Source of the DNA: Improbicoccus devescovinae
Lineage (GTDB): Bacteria > Bacillota > Clostridia > Oscillospirales > Acutalibacteraceae
Assembly: GCA_036245095.1 (NCBI GenBank)
Contig: BSWA01000002.1
Coordinates: 1-64,000 of the forward strand
Direction: 5' to 3'
DNA length: 64,000 nucleotides
A program made the translations under genes and the position numbers. Shown here piece by piece: positions 47,301 through 55,973 of the stretch (its first letter is position 1; the number at the start of each line of letters is the position of its first letter). The notes beneath the pieces are model-generated. The model saw nothing but the letters and a program-made list of their open reading frames with translations. It was not told where the DNA came from and ran no database searches.

Positions 47301-47321
47301 ATCATAGACGATAATAGATAA
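44319..47321 (+). CDS. Exported M16C metallopeptidase (PreP/presequence-protease type)
   Basis: This 1000-residue zinc peptidase has a signal peptide (residues 1 to about 28, NIAFLLVILNIFICSFKPEVSA). The inverted zinc motif HVLEH lies at 103-107 (His103, Glu106, His107). The family context follows: YPGFFKLHDSAFSTKLNACTS, then the distal Glu in GIVFNEVNDSS. The two-halves-plus-hinge length fits M16C. In most relatives these enzymes are cytosolic and degrade small peptides; an exported one could process peptides outside the cell or of a host. Downstream of the stop are only IS remnants. Confidence 0.9.
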   Translation: MKFKKNIAFLLVILNIFICSFKPEVSAIRKIKNITLFNQVCSIPKEAHGFISTKQLQYKNTQVFHYIHAKSGANLVFQKNNNINKVIEFNFKTPPKDNTGVNHVLEHSLLEANQRYPGFFKLHDSAFSTKLNACTSLTNTFYTVSSLDEDEANSLAKIYMSYIFEPSILNNDKAFKQEGIRFELDENGKLKANGIVFNEVNDSSYLELMKRLEFFYPDTQTKFFSGGISSELMDLTYEEFLDTYKKFYHPANCLITITGNLNIEKTLKWLSEDYLNNFEKQDFNAENVKFIEQNPVKTEDNNYKVIDLYRASGDINWCDVWYILNRDLPVYSLASYETLSNIISDPNSERNKKLRDDGWTDIQSDVYNFCFYEPVFHVVLSTNNSKLLTKENIKKTIDEILYTPFTTAVIDKYLDNDDFLSEIKKKTLIYDESIKNDYLRYSWLRSNDPISNKIFNITGDKLDLNYDKDTVHQMLGSVEKILPKERHAILVSNYKDDFSLSDEYRIREKLNKLEDKKNEIIIEKQIPEHKTASSFGSMLKKISDLDIQKLSCNVIEKTVNNKKCHFALEDISDLIVCELMFKINNLSDEDIKYMYLLLEIFNSNDSSDCTRSEIENMKSQNIITFFGLDATTNIKSEQNAFANMGFITTKEKLEQAFFLMNTQTFNIKFDNKDTIKKWVTQILNNINENKSQFNYSQFINSQKLNSQSFLCRFNTEEITFFLKSILENINDEKFLSYLTKKLEQTFNNLFNKTTLESFAVICAQENCDEVSNSIEKFINSLDDVPENIYKIIKEKNNKPLELPNKFKHKKIAIINKNFDANKVAMYLDINCKDHSAELECLCEYITDYFLYKEIRVNNGVYHTHMRYNVFDNNIEIKMQNGQNLKETLKTFGEIMNFLKTNEITQEAIEGISKKKLSSSFITSKLAISSQVLGSKICQGLNFCDYLNNHIESFKHMTVEKIKSVIPILEAAFNQPTVGALFTQITDNDKELFDEIIDDNR

Positions 47322-47327
47322 AAATCT

Positions 47328-47430
47328 TGATAGTGTGTCTACACAATAATCTTAAACTATTGGAAAATTGAAGCAATCGGAACTTCACCTCGAAAAGAAG
47401 AAGTCATTTTTGTATATCGCCAGGCTACAT
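47328..47430 (-). mobile_element. IS family C remnant
   Basis: It begins TAGTGTGTCTACACAATAAT and continues with decayed transposase C-terminal sequence (GGAAAATTGAAGCAATCG, then GAAAAGAAGAAGTCATTTTT), recognisable from the copies at 1 and 20195. Confidence 0.75.
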
Positions 47431-47671
47431 TTTCTACAATGAGACAAGTATTTATAAGCCGACATTGAGAATAATTTTTGTTAAACTTAACTAAATTATT
47501 ATCTTTTTTGAGCCTAATAATTGCCAAATAACTCATTTTTTATTTTTTCTGGGATTTTTATATGCCCAATTAATTTAATTTGATAATCTTTCATAAAGTG
47601 CTGTGATTTTTTGTAAATTATTATTTAATATTGTAACAAACTTCTTCAGTGAGTTACAGTGAAACCAACAA

Positions 47672-47889
47672 TATTTACACTCTTAGATATTCTAAAAAGT
47701 CATCAAAACCATTTCTTCCACAGACAGCTTATTTTTTCGGCCGCCTCTAGCTTTTTTATCTGGTGAGCGACTTCTACGATTTCTATCATTTTTTTAAAGG
47801 TTTCTTTTTTGACTCCTGTGAGTCTTCTAAATTTTTTTTGTTCCATATTTCATATTCTAACTTATTTTTTAAGTTTGGAAAGAAGTCTA
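47672..47889 (-). mobile_element. IS family B fragment (left end)
   Basis: It runs from the ATTCTAAAAAGTCATCAAAA region to the terminal AAGTTTGGAAAGAAGTCTA at 47889 and encodes only the transposase N-terminal region on the minus strand. Confidence 0.75.
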
Positions 47890-48412
47890 GTGAAAAAAGC
47901 TTATATAAAAGATTTGATGATTAAAAATGTCATGCCAATTCTAACTGTCGATAAAATCGATGAAATCGCCAAAAAGATTTGCGACCTCTCTAAAGAAAGA
48001 AAGTAACATAGATGTTCTTACAATACTTAAAAAGAAAATACGCGAAAATGAAACTGCAACAGAAAATTTAATAAAAGCTCTTGAATCAGGAAACGCCATC
48101 GAAGTCATTTCTGCTCAAATCGAAAAAAGACAACTTGAGAAACAAAATTTAGAAGTTCAACTTGCGAGAGAAAAAATCCTGAAATCTCAACTCAAATTTG
48201 AACAAGTTAAATTTTTCTTTAGCAGATTTTAAAAAGGTAATGTCAATAACATAAATTTTCGCCGTTCTTTGATAGATACTTTTATCAATAAAATTCACCT
48301 GTATGACAGTAAACTTCATATCTTTTGCAATGCTCAAGACTCCAAAGTAGAAATGCCATTAGATAAACTTAAGAGTTCGTCTAATGGCTGTGTGGTGGAG
48401 AGACGGGGATTT
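47890..48412 (+). pseudogene. C-terminal remnant of a serine recombinase
   Basis: Three frames encode consecutive pieces of the coiled-coil C-terminus of a clostridial serine recombinase: KKESNIDVLTILKKKIRENE with ENLIKALESGNAIEVISAQI, then FEQVKFFFSRF, then RSLIDTFINKIHLYDSKLHI with PLDKLKSSSNGCVVERRGFE. The last residues are read from antisense tRNA-Ser, which is how such recombinases end when their element is integrated at tRNA-Ser. Frameshifts near 48000 and 48230 and an IS fragment replacing the N-terminus make it inactive. It is different from the recombinase of the 4.9-kb element. Confidence 0.85.
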
Positions 48413-48483
48413 GAACCCCGGAAACTGTTTTGCAGTTTATATGATTTCCAATCATACTCCTTCGGCCACTCGGACACCTCTCC
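48393..48483 (-). tRNA. tRNA-Ser (anticodon GGA)
   Basis: The cloverleaf is complete with a long variable arm: acceptor GGAGAGG/TCTCTCC, D arm GTCCGAGTGGCCGAAGGA, anticodon arm ATGAT-TGGAAAT region giving GGA, variable arm AAACTG/CAGTTT and T arm CGGGG-TTCAAAT-CCCCG. CCA is encoded. The discriminator base reads as A, where bacterial tRNA-Ser normally has G. Its 3' end is the old integration site of the recombinase element. Confidence 0.93.
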
Positions 48484-48489
48484 ATATAA

Positions 48490-48941
48490 CATTTATATTT
48501 CGATGATTATGCCTGTCTCTTAACTTAATTTTTAACCCAATATCAACTTGATTTAACTAAATTTTAATTTAAAATTTATATAAATCTGATATTAATTTAA
48601 AATTTTCATCATCCAGAATTTGTATCTTTTCAAATTTAGCCATATGATTATTATAATATGATATTCTGAAAATGATAGTAGACAGGTCTATTATATGTTT
48701 TATTATAAAAACTTATACCGGTTAAAACATATAATAGCACTTCCAAACAAAATAGAAATAGTAGACTTATTTCGGAACCGTAATATAACAATAAATACTG
48801 TCAAAGTATAATAGACCTATTCTAAACCTAAACCATTAACTCATAATTACAAATACCAGAAATAAGCAATACACGAAGTAAATGTTTTTTTCTATTTGTT
48901 TACGATAACTATACTTTAATATTTTAAGTCTTTTTATGCAA
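48490..48941. other. Gene-free AT-rich stretch with IS scraps
   Basis: No open gene is seen. Short IS-like ends occur: ACAGGTCTATTATATG near 48682 with an inverted partner near 48728 (CATATAATAG), and TAGACTTATTTCGGAAC at 48761. These look like decayed termini of the local IS families. Confidence 0.5.
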
Positions 48942-49089
48942 TAGACATGTCCTAAAATTGAATTATTTTTGTAAATTTCGAGGAAAAATGAGCACAGAAG
49001 CGTGTAGCATACTAGTTGTATGTGAGCAGGTTCGAGCACCGTATTGACGATGAAATTTGCAAAAATAATTCAATTTTAGGACATGTCTA
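48942..49089. mobile_element. MITE-like palindromic element (family D), complete
   Basis: This 148-bp element has near-perfect arms TAGACATGTCCTAAAATTG and AATTATTTTTGTAAATTTC, with the exact inverse ending GGACATGTCTA at 49089. The core (GAGCACAGAAGCGTG, then ACTAGTTGTATGTGAGCAGG) is related to that at 33651. It has no coding capacity. Confidence 0.9.
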
Positions 49090-49153
49090 TGTCACATGAT
49101 TTATTTTACACTATTTTTTCGGGTTCACAAGAGACCCTATTATTTAGAAATTT

Positions 49154-50080
49154 TTAAAATTTCAAACTTCTTCCGATTATATTTTTTAATTTTTTAATCC
49201 CATACTTTTTCATTTGCCCAGGTAAAGATTCTATTATTGTCTTGCAGACCAGCGGGTCAACTAAATTACAGCTTCCTACCTCAACAGCACATGCTCCAAC
49301 TGATAAAAACTCCAAAACATCGTCCGCGGTTTTAATGCCTCCAACACCAATTATAGGAATTTTCACATGTTTCGCTACTTCATATATCATACGTAAAGCG
49401 ATTGGTTTTATCGCAGGCCCGGAAAAGCCACCTAATTTGTTGTGTATTACAAATTGCCCATTTCTAGGATTAATCGCAGTGCCTAGCAGGCAATTTATAA
49501 GAACTAATCCGTCAGCACCCGAGTCTTCTGCGATTTTCGCTATTTCTAGTATATTTGTAACATTGGGAGATAATTTAATATATATAGGTTTTTTTACACA
49601 TTTTTTAAGTATTTTACATAATTTTTTTATAATTTCTGCACAAACTCCAAAAGCCATTCCACCTAGTGAAATATTTGGGCAACTTACGTTAATTTCCATG
49701 ATCATGACTTCAGGACAAGTATCGAATTTTTGTGCAACATACACATATTCATCGACCGTTGACCCGGCTATATTAGCTATTATTTTTTTACTAAATTTTT
49801 TCTTAAGCTTAGGAATCTCTTCGCCTAATACATTAATAACTCCCGGATTCTGCAGGCCTATCGAATTTATCATGCCACTACTAGTTTCGGCAACTCTTGG
49901 CAACTCATTCCCATAACGAGGATTTTGGGTAGTACCTTTTATACACAAACTTCCCAAAATATTAATATCATACCAATCAGCAAATTCATAGCCATAGCCG
50001 AACGTTCCGCTCGCGGGGATAATAGGGTTATCCAAGACAAATTCGCCTAAATTAACACTCAAACAATTTATAATAACCAC
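49154..50080 (-). CDS. pyrD: Dihydroorotate dehydrogenase, class 1B catalytic subunit
   Basis: This FMN enzyme of about 300 residues oxidises dihydroorotate to orotate in pyrimidine synthesis. The pattern NPIIPASGTFGYG, the catalytic Cys in NVSCPNISLGG, KLSPNVTNI and the FMN-phosphate loop GVGGIKTADD are complete. Class 1B enzymes use NAD+ through PyrK, which is not in the window, nor are other pyr genes. GTG at 50080 sits too close to AGGAG; a start a few codons later (near LSVNLGEF) fits the family better. It stands alone among IS remnants. Confidence 0.95.
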   Translation of the reverse strand: MVIINCLSVNLGEFVLDNPIIPASGTFGYGYEFADWYDINILGSLCIKGTTQNPRYGNELPRVAETSSGMINSIGLQNPGVINVLGEEIPKLKKKFSKKIIANIAGSTVDEYVYVAQKFDTCPEVMIMEINVSCPNISLGGMAFGVCAEIIKKLCKILKKCVKKPIYIKLSPNVTNILEIAKIAEDSGADGLVLINCLLGTAINPRNGQFVIHNKLGGFSGPAIKPIALRMIYEVAKHVKIPIIGVGGIKTADDVLEFLSVGACAVEVGSCNLVDPLVCKTIIESLPGQMKKYGIKKLKNIIGRSLKF

Positions 50081-50362
50081 TCCTAAGAACGAAATCTTAA
50101 TAAAAGTGAAATCTTCATATTCTATGTTTTTTTGGATTTATGGAAGCTCCGATTAACAAAATAGTGTTCCATTCTTAATAAAATCTGATTTATTCATCTC
50201 CATAGTTCTTTATATATTTACAGAGTATTTGCAGAGTGGCCGACATCTTATCATATAATTTACGACTAATATAAAATATTTTTGTTCATAATCACTAGTT
50301 TAGATCTTGTTTTGTTTCGTAGTAACATGTTCGACTTTCTTTGAATTCAGAAGTTAATAATA

Positions 50363-50476
50363 TTAAAAGTCTCTTTTTATTTTCTTGAATCCATAATTAA
50401 TAAATTTAGACACTGTATCATTTTTTATGTCTGTTAATTCTTCGTTAGGTTTTAACAAATAATCTTGAGAGCCCAT
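50363..50476 (-). CDS. Possible 37-residue peptide
   Basis: ATG at 50476 opens a short frame with coding-like composition (MGSQDYLLKPNEELTDIKND, ending NYGFKKIKRDF) between mgtA and pyrD, on their strand. The ribosome site is weak (GGGAAT). The rest of 50081-50530 shows no other gene, tRNA or IS end. It could equally be a degraded gene end. Confidence 0.3.
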   Translation of the reverse strand: MGSQDYLLKPNEELTDIKNDTVSKFINYGFKKIKRDF

Positions 50477-50530
50477 GATTTTTTATATTCCCAAAATTTT
50501 AATAATATTTGGTCCTTCTTTACTTCATGG

Positions 50531-53428
50531 TTATAGCCAGGTTTTCTTGAATTTTATATATATCTTTTTTGAAAGATTCGCGATTGTTATATATAATATT
50601 AAGACCGCTAGTAAATACATGTAATACTTTCCTGGTAAGTAGGCCAAATCTAAGCCCGAGGCTATTGGCGTATATATTAATGCGTTGACTAGAATGCTTA
50701 TTGCGATAGGGAGTAATATTACTAAAGTCCCCGGTTTGTTGTGCAAAATGGATTTTGTCCGTAAGACGAAAAATACTAATACTTGGCTCCAGGCGCATTC
50801 TATGAGCCATCCAGTTTGAAATACTATTATATATATCATTCGCGCGTTCATATTTTTGAATATGCCTGATTGAATTATAGCATCTACTGGGATGTTTTTA
50901 TATACAATGCCTCCAGTACACGCTGGGCAAATTATAAAATATAATATTAAATATGTCAAGCAGTCAAATAAAGAACTAACTGGACCATTCCAGATCATGA
51001 AGCTTTTTATTGAATCACTTTCCCATGTGCGAGGCTTTTTTAAAAAGCTCTTATCAACGTTATCCCACGGAATTACTACTGATGATGTATCGTAGGTTAA
51101 ATTTAATATCATAATATGCAGGCTTGACATTGGTAAAAATGGCAAAAATATACTGCTTATTAATACCGAAAACATATTTCCAAAGTTAGCGCTCGATGTG
51201 ATTTTTATATATTTAATCATATTAGCATACGTCTTCCGACCCTCTATAATTCCATTTTCTAAAACCATTAAATTTTTTTCTAATAATATTACATCTGCGG
51301 CTTCTTTTGCTATATCTACGGCATTGTCTACTGAGATACCAATATCAGCTTTTTTCATAGCAGCTGCATCGTTAATTCCATCACCCATATAGCCGACTAC
51401 TTTGCCGGTTTTTCGCAGAATTTTAATAATTCTAGCCTTCTGCGCTGGATTCAATTTTGCATATATATTTACATGCTTTACATTTTCAGATAAAGTCTTA
51501 TCTGACATGTTTTCTATCTCATTTCCCATGAGGATTTCTAGATTTTTTAAGCCTACTTTTGCACATACACTTTGTGTTACTTTTTCGTTATCTCCTGTCA
51601 AGATTTTGACGTCTATTCCATAGGAATCCAGCGCCTTCAAAGCGGCTTTACACGTGCTTCTGGGAGGATCCTGGAATGCTAAAAAGCCGATTAAAATCAT
51701 ATCAGATTCATCTTTAATAGTATATTTTCCCCCATGAGAATCTTGAATTTCTTTGTATGCAATCGCGATTACACGCATTCCGTTTTTATTAAGAGAATTA
51801 GAAATTTCAGTTGTTTTTTGTTTACGTTCATCGGTAAGAACGCTAGGTTCATCTGTGTTATTTTTTTTAATTTTAGAACAAATACTCATCATTTCTTCTG
51901 TTGCGCCCTTAGTAATTATAAACTTAAAATTACTAGAATTTTGTTTAATTATTACAGAAATTCTACGTCGTTGGAAATCGAATGGGATTTTATCGTAGTA
52001 ACTAAAATCGATCTTAAGATTTTTTAATTCAGCTATTTTTTCTTCATTTTCTTCGTAATAATTTGTAATTGCCACGTCGATAGCATTGCGAGTGCCGTCT
52101 TGAAAATAGCTATTTAAAAACGCATATTTAAGCACATTAGGATCTTTTTCATTCAGGCAATTCACAAATAATTCGAGTATAATTTTATCTTCCGTAAGAG
52201 TACCGGTTTTATCGGTACATAAGACATTCATGGCACCGAAATTTTGTATAGAATTAAGATTTTTAATTATCACCTTCTTTTTAAACATTGAAACAGAGCC
52301 CTTAGAAAGACAAGTAGTCACTATCATTGGAAGCATCTCGGGAGTCAGCCCAATAGCGACCGATAACGAAAACATAAAAGCATTCAACCAATCGTGTTTA
52401 GTAAAACCGCTCACAAAGAAAACAATAGGAACCATAATTAACATAAAATTAATAAGAATCCATGAGACTTTATTTATTCCTTTTTCGAAATTCGAGTCCT
52501 CTTTAGGTTTATTCACGCTTTTAGCAATTGAACCCAGCATAGTATTATCACCAACAGCCAACGCAACAGCCGTTGCAGAGCCTGTTATAATATTTGCGCC
52601 AGTAAACACCAAATTAGGATAATCAGTAATCGAATCATAATTTTTATCCACGATATTGTCATTACGTTCTAACTGATCGCTTTCTCCGGTCAAAGACGCC
52701 TGACTAATAACTAGACTTTTAGATTCAATTAATCTAGCATCCGCAGGAACGATATCTCCCGGATTCAAATAAAACACATCACCAACGGCGAGTTCATCGA
52801 TAGGGATATTTTTCACACTTTTTTTGCCTCGTAAAACTTTAACAGTTTTTTCAATCATTTTCATTATTTTTGATACAGCATCACTAGATTTCGATTCTTG
52901 TACAAACTTCATAATTCCCGAAAGAATTACTAAAAACACAATTACAATAGCAGTTGCTGGATTAATCTCATTAAAATCATTATTTAAAATCGGAGTAATA
53001 ATATCGGTAAACACAGATATTAATGCTAAACTAATCAACACTAAAGTAAACGGATTAATAAACGCTTCTATAAACAACACAAACTTAGGTTTTTTTTCAT
53101 CTTTACTAATCACATTATTACCATACTGACATTTATTAGCCTCCAATTGTTTCCGAGAGAGGCCTATTCTAGAAGTATTAAAATCCCAAAGCACAGAATT
53201 TATATCATCTTTAGCAGCTTGTTTAAGAATTTTATTATATTTTTCACGGGACTTATCCTGAACAACAGGTTTCACAGGAGTATTATTACTAAAAAACCTA
53301 AAAAATTTAGTAATATAATCATATCGTGGGAGGTCTCTGATATTTTCCTGAGCGCAAATAAAATCTCCAGGTGGAGCTTCTTTAAATATAGAACTTAAAA
53401 TTTTAGTTTTTTTAAAATTAAATTTCAT
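50531..53428 (-). CDS. mgtA: Magnesium-importing P-type ATPase
   Basis: This 965-residue P-type ATPase (type IIIB) brings Mg2+ into the cell. The phosphorylation motif DKTGTLTED has Asp406. TGES-like LTGESDQLER is in the actuator domain, GDGINDAAAMK in the P domain hinge, and the IIIB-type membrane helices fill the C-terminal 260 residues. The N-terminus has an extra 60 residues, as in MgtA. ATAGGAGG precedes ATG at 53428. The upstream region 53429-53640 shows no M-box fold that I can recognise. Confidence 0.96.
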   Translation of the reverse strand: MKFNFKKTKILSSIFKEAPPGDFICAQENIRDLPRYDYITKFFRFFSNNTPVKPVVQDKSREKYNKILKQAAKDDINSVLWDFNTSRIGLSRKQLEANKCQYGNNVISKDEKKPKFVLFIEAFINPFTLVLISLALISVFTDIITPILNNDFNEINPATAIVIVFLVILSGIMKFVQESKSSDAVSKIMKMIEKTVKVLRGKKSVKNIPIDELAVGDVFYLNPGDIVPADARLIESKSLVISQASLTGESDQLERNDNIVDKNYDSITDYPNLVFTGANIITGSATAVALAVGDNTMLGSIAKSVNKPKEDSNFEKGINKVSWILINFMLIMVPIVFFVSGFTKHDWLNAFMFSLSVAIGLTPEMLPMIVTTCLSKGSVSMFKKKVIIKNLNSIQNFGAMNVLCTDKTGTLTEDKIILELFVNCLNEKDPNVLKYAFLNSYFQDGTRNAIDVAITNYYEENEEKIAELKNLKIDFSYYDKIPFDFQRRRISVIIKQNSSNFKFIITKGATEEMMSICSKIKKNNTDEPSVLTDERKQKTTEISNSLNKNGMRVIAIAYKEIQDSHGGKYTIKDESDMILIGFLAFQDPPRSTCKAALKALDSYGIDVKILTGDNEKVTQSVCAKVGLKNLEILMGNEIENMSDKTLSENVKHVNIYAKLNPAQKARIIKILRKTGKVVGYMGDGINDAAAMKKADIGISVDNAVDIAKEAADVILLEKNLMVLENGIIEGRKTYANMIKYIKITSSANFGNMFSVLISSIFLPFLPMSSLHIMILNLTYDTSSVVIPWDNVDKSFLKKPRTWESDSIKSFMIWNGPVSSLFDCLTYLILYFIICPACTGGIVYKNIPVDAIIQSGIFKNMNARMIYIIVFQTGWLIECAWSQVLVFFVLRTKSILHNKPGTLVILLPIAISILVNALIYTPIASGLDLAYLPGKYYMYLLAVLILYITIANLSKKIYIKFKKTWL

Positions 53429-53631
53429 CTTATTATGCCTCCTATTTGATTCATGAATTTTGATTTATAAATTTTTATTTATGAATATTGAATAAAAAAA
53501 ATACAATGCTTGTGAAATTATAGTTCAATATTCCAATTAAGACAATATTTAAATTCATAAAAAACATTTATCAAAACATGTACAGGTATTTTTTTAAATA
53601 AAAGATCTATAAGATATATTTACAAAAAGAA

Positions 53632-53732
53632 AAAATTGTTTTTGCATATACAAAAATGACTTCTTCTTTTCGAGATGCATTTACGATTGCTTCAAGTTTA
53701 TAATAATTGAGAAGTATTGTAGACACTATCTA
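53632..53732 (+). mobile_element. IS family C remnant
   Basis: It is decayed transposase C-terminal sequence (AAAAATGACTTCTTCTTTTC, then GATTGCTTCAAGTTTATAAT) ending with the terminal repeat TGTAGACACTATCTA at 53732. It is followed within a few bases by another short IS-like scrap (CTTCTGCC). Confidence 0.75.
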
Positions 53733-53813
53733 GACTTCTGCCAGTGAATTTTTTGCCAAAAAATACACAAAAAATATTTTTAAAATTTTCTATAAAAAAC
53801 ACTAAAAATCCGC

Positions 53814-53843
53814 TTGACATCTATAATACAATCGATATATAAT
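53814..53843 (+). promoter_or_regulatory. Strong promoter of the lysis module
   Basis: TTGACA (53814-53819) and TATAAT (53838-53843) are separated by 18 bases. It points toward the holin-lysozyme genes of element copy 2 but is now separated from them by an IS. Confidence 0.7.
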
Positions 53844-53887
53844 AAATCTCTTCGGAAATTGGATTTTTATGTCTAAATATGATTTAA
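53844..53887 (+). mobile_element. Remnant of an IS family A left end
   Basis: AAATCTCTTCGGAAATTGG followed by TTTTTATGTCTAAATATGA matches the left end of family A. The complete element at 53888 begins directly after it, so family A inserted next to, or into, an older copy of itself. Confidence 0.75.
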
Positions 53888-54789
53888 TAGACCTCCTCGG
53901 AAATTAATTTTCAAAATTAATTAATCCGCACAACAAAGACATTCTTAATTTAAACCGAGTACGTCGATTACGGTATTTGTTTGCTACTATTTTAAAAACT
54001 TTAATTTTTGCATTTATGTTTTCAATTATGATTCGTTCTTTTGAAATACGCCGATTTTCAGATTTTTCTTCGGCAGTGAGTGTGCTTTTTCTTGGTTTTT
54101 CTTTGGAGTTTCGCTGTTTTTGTGTAATCTCAAAATTCCCTGATAACCGCTGTCTCCTTGGACTTTTTTATCATTTGAAATCGCATATCCTATACTTTCC
54201 TCATAAAGTTTAAAGTCGTGAGTTTTTCCTTCAGCATGGGCAATACAGATAATATCTTTTGTTTGTCGATTTACAATTAGTTGCGTGTTTATGGTATGCC
54301 TTTTTTTCTTTCCTGAATACCACTGACGCTGTTTTTTTTAGGGCGTTCGACCGGACTTTCCATAACATCAACAACCACAATTTCTATCTCGTTATTTTCA
54401 AGTAATGCTTTTTTGCCGGGTAAACTGAATTTTCTGCTTTTAATCAGTGTATCTTCGACCCAAACGATTGTGTCGTGCGTTGTTGCTTCGCCAACCTCAA
54501 ACTCAAATGCCAATTCTTTTTGTGTCACATACTGTCGCCAGTACTTCAAAGCCATAAATAATTGATCTTGAAGTGTTAATTTTGTGTGCCTGCCTCGACG
54601 TTTGTGCTTTTCAGCGTAAGCTATTTGAAGCTGAGCAATCATCGCACTGTAAGTTTCTTTTTTTACACCTATTAATTGCTTAAAATCTGCATCTTGTAAT
54701 CTCATAGCTTTTTCATATCTTGTCAATTTTCATCACCGATATTATTAAATCATATTTAGACATAAAAATCCAATTTCCGAAGAGGTCTA
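53888..54789 (-). mobile_element. IS5-like element family A, 902 bp, second frame damaged
   Basis: The ends are TAGACCTCCTCGGAAATTAA (53888) and, inverted, CCGAAGAGGTCTA (54789). Transposase frame 1 (145 residues) starts with TTG at 54726. A T8 run (A8 on the coding strand) at about 54332-54339 forms the frameshift site leading to frame 2. In frame 2, a T5 run near 54093-54097 has one base fewer than in the copy at 60079, so the DDE end is out of frame. This copy is therefore probably inactive. It sits between the lysis promoter and the holin. Confidence 0.9.
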
Positions 54790-54810
54790 TTATTTTTCGA
54801 AGGAATCAAA

Positions 54811-55158
54811 ATGAGCGAAAATTTTAATCTTAATCAATTTTTAACCGAAGAAATGTTCTTGAGTTTGGCGAGTTGTATATTGATCGTTACTGGTGGTGTT
54901 AAATTTTTCAAGAATTATACAAATTTAAGTCCGCTTTGGCTGAATTTAATAATTTCAAGTATTGTAACAATCGTAAGAATCGCCTTTGTGAACTGCACCC
55001 CAAAATTTAGACAAAAGTCTAAGTTTAACAAAGGGGTGCACTTCATTGTGGGCGATTTTTCATTTAATGGCATAGTTTTGGGAATTTTCAATTTAATTCC
55101 TATTTTGCTTGGGTCAACAGGCACGTATGAATTTGCAAAGAACATAATTGGAGGTTAA
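54811..55158 (+). CDS. Phage holin
   Basis: This 115-residue membrane protein has two or three hydrophobic segments (about residues 17-30 ASCILIVTGGVKFF, 44-60 LIISSIVTIVRIAF and 83-105 GIVLGIFNLIPILLGSTG). It lies directly before the GH25 lysozyme, whose ribosome site is inside its last codons. Size, topology and neighbourhood fit a holin that lets the endolysin reach the wall. GAAGGAATC precedes ATG. In element copy 1 its start has been deleted, so this is the only intact copy. Confidence 0.8.
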   Translation: MSENFNLNQFLTEEMFLSLASCILIVTGGVKFFKNYTNLSPLWLNLIISSIVTIVRIAFVNCTPKFRQKSKFNKGVHFIVGDFSFNGIVLGIFNLIPILLGSTGTYEFAKNIIGG

Positions 55159-55162
55159 GAAT

Positions 55163-55972
55163 ATGAAATTTAACGGAATTGATGTCTCAAAGTGGAACGT
55201 CAATATTAATTGGCAAAAGTCCAAAAACAATGGCGTGGAGTTTGCAATAATCAGGTCCGGCTGGGGAAAAGAATCACCTAACCAAAAAGATAAATTTTTC
55301 GAACAAAACTACGCAGGTGCAAAATCAGCAGGGATTTGCATAGGTTCATATCATTATTCTTATGCAGATTCCGCAAACGATGCCGTTTTGGAGGCTGAAT
55401 TTTGTCTAAAAAATATCGCAAACAAGCAATTTGAATACCCAATAATTTTTGACATTGAAGATCGTACGATGTTGGCGCTCACAAATCGCCAAAAAACCAA
55501 CATTTGTAAGGCTTTCTGTGAAAAAATCGAAGATTCAGGCTATTATGCAATGATTTATATGAACCTAAATTGGCTTCAAAATTATCTCAATAAAGATGAA
55601 CTTTTGAATGAATTTGATTTGTGGCTCGCTCAGTGGAATACCACCAAACCTTCGATAAATTGCGGGATTTGGCAGAAGTCTGATCAAGGCAAAATCGATG
55701 GAATTAGCGGAAATGTTGATTTAAACGAAAGCTACAAAGATTATCCGCAGATTATGAAAACTAATGGTCTAAATGGATTTTAAAAAAACGAGTCAATTTC
55801 AGTAAACCAACCGAATTACCACACTTACACTGTGGTCACAGATGATACATTATGGGGCGTTGCCTTGATGAAACTTGGAAGCGGTACAAGATGGCGTAAG
55901 ATTGCGGAACTTAACGGCATTATCGGCGATAAAATTTATCCCGGACAAGTTTTGAAAATTCCTAACAGCTGA
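55163..55972 (+). pseudogene. GH25-LysM lysozyme split by an in-frame TAA (copy 2)
   Basis: The same gene as at 17477-18286. The GH25 domain ends at TAA (55781-55783) in the sequence GGATTTTAAAAAAACGAG. The same frame then runs on through the linker and LysM domain to TGA at 55970. The ribosome site GGAGGT lies inside the end of the holin gene, so the two are translationally coupled. The GH25 domain (residues 1-206) is complete and may act alone. Confidence 0.9.
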
Positions 55973-55973
55973 G

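Noticed and set aside
49242..49916. Long plus-strand frame opposite pyrD
   Set aside because: It is antisense to a clear pyrD gene and has no ribosome site or family resemblance.
53429..53640. M-box riboswitch before mgtA
   Set aside because: I could not find the conserved helices or sequence blocks; a covariance-model search would be needed.
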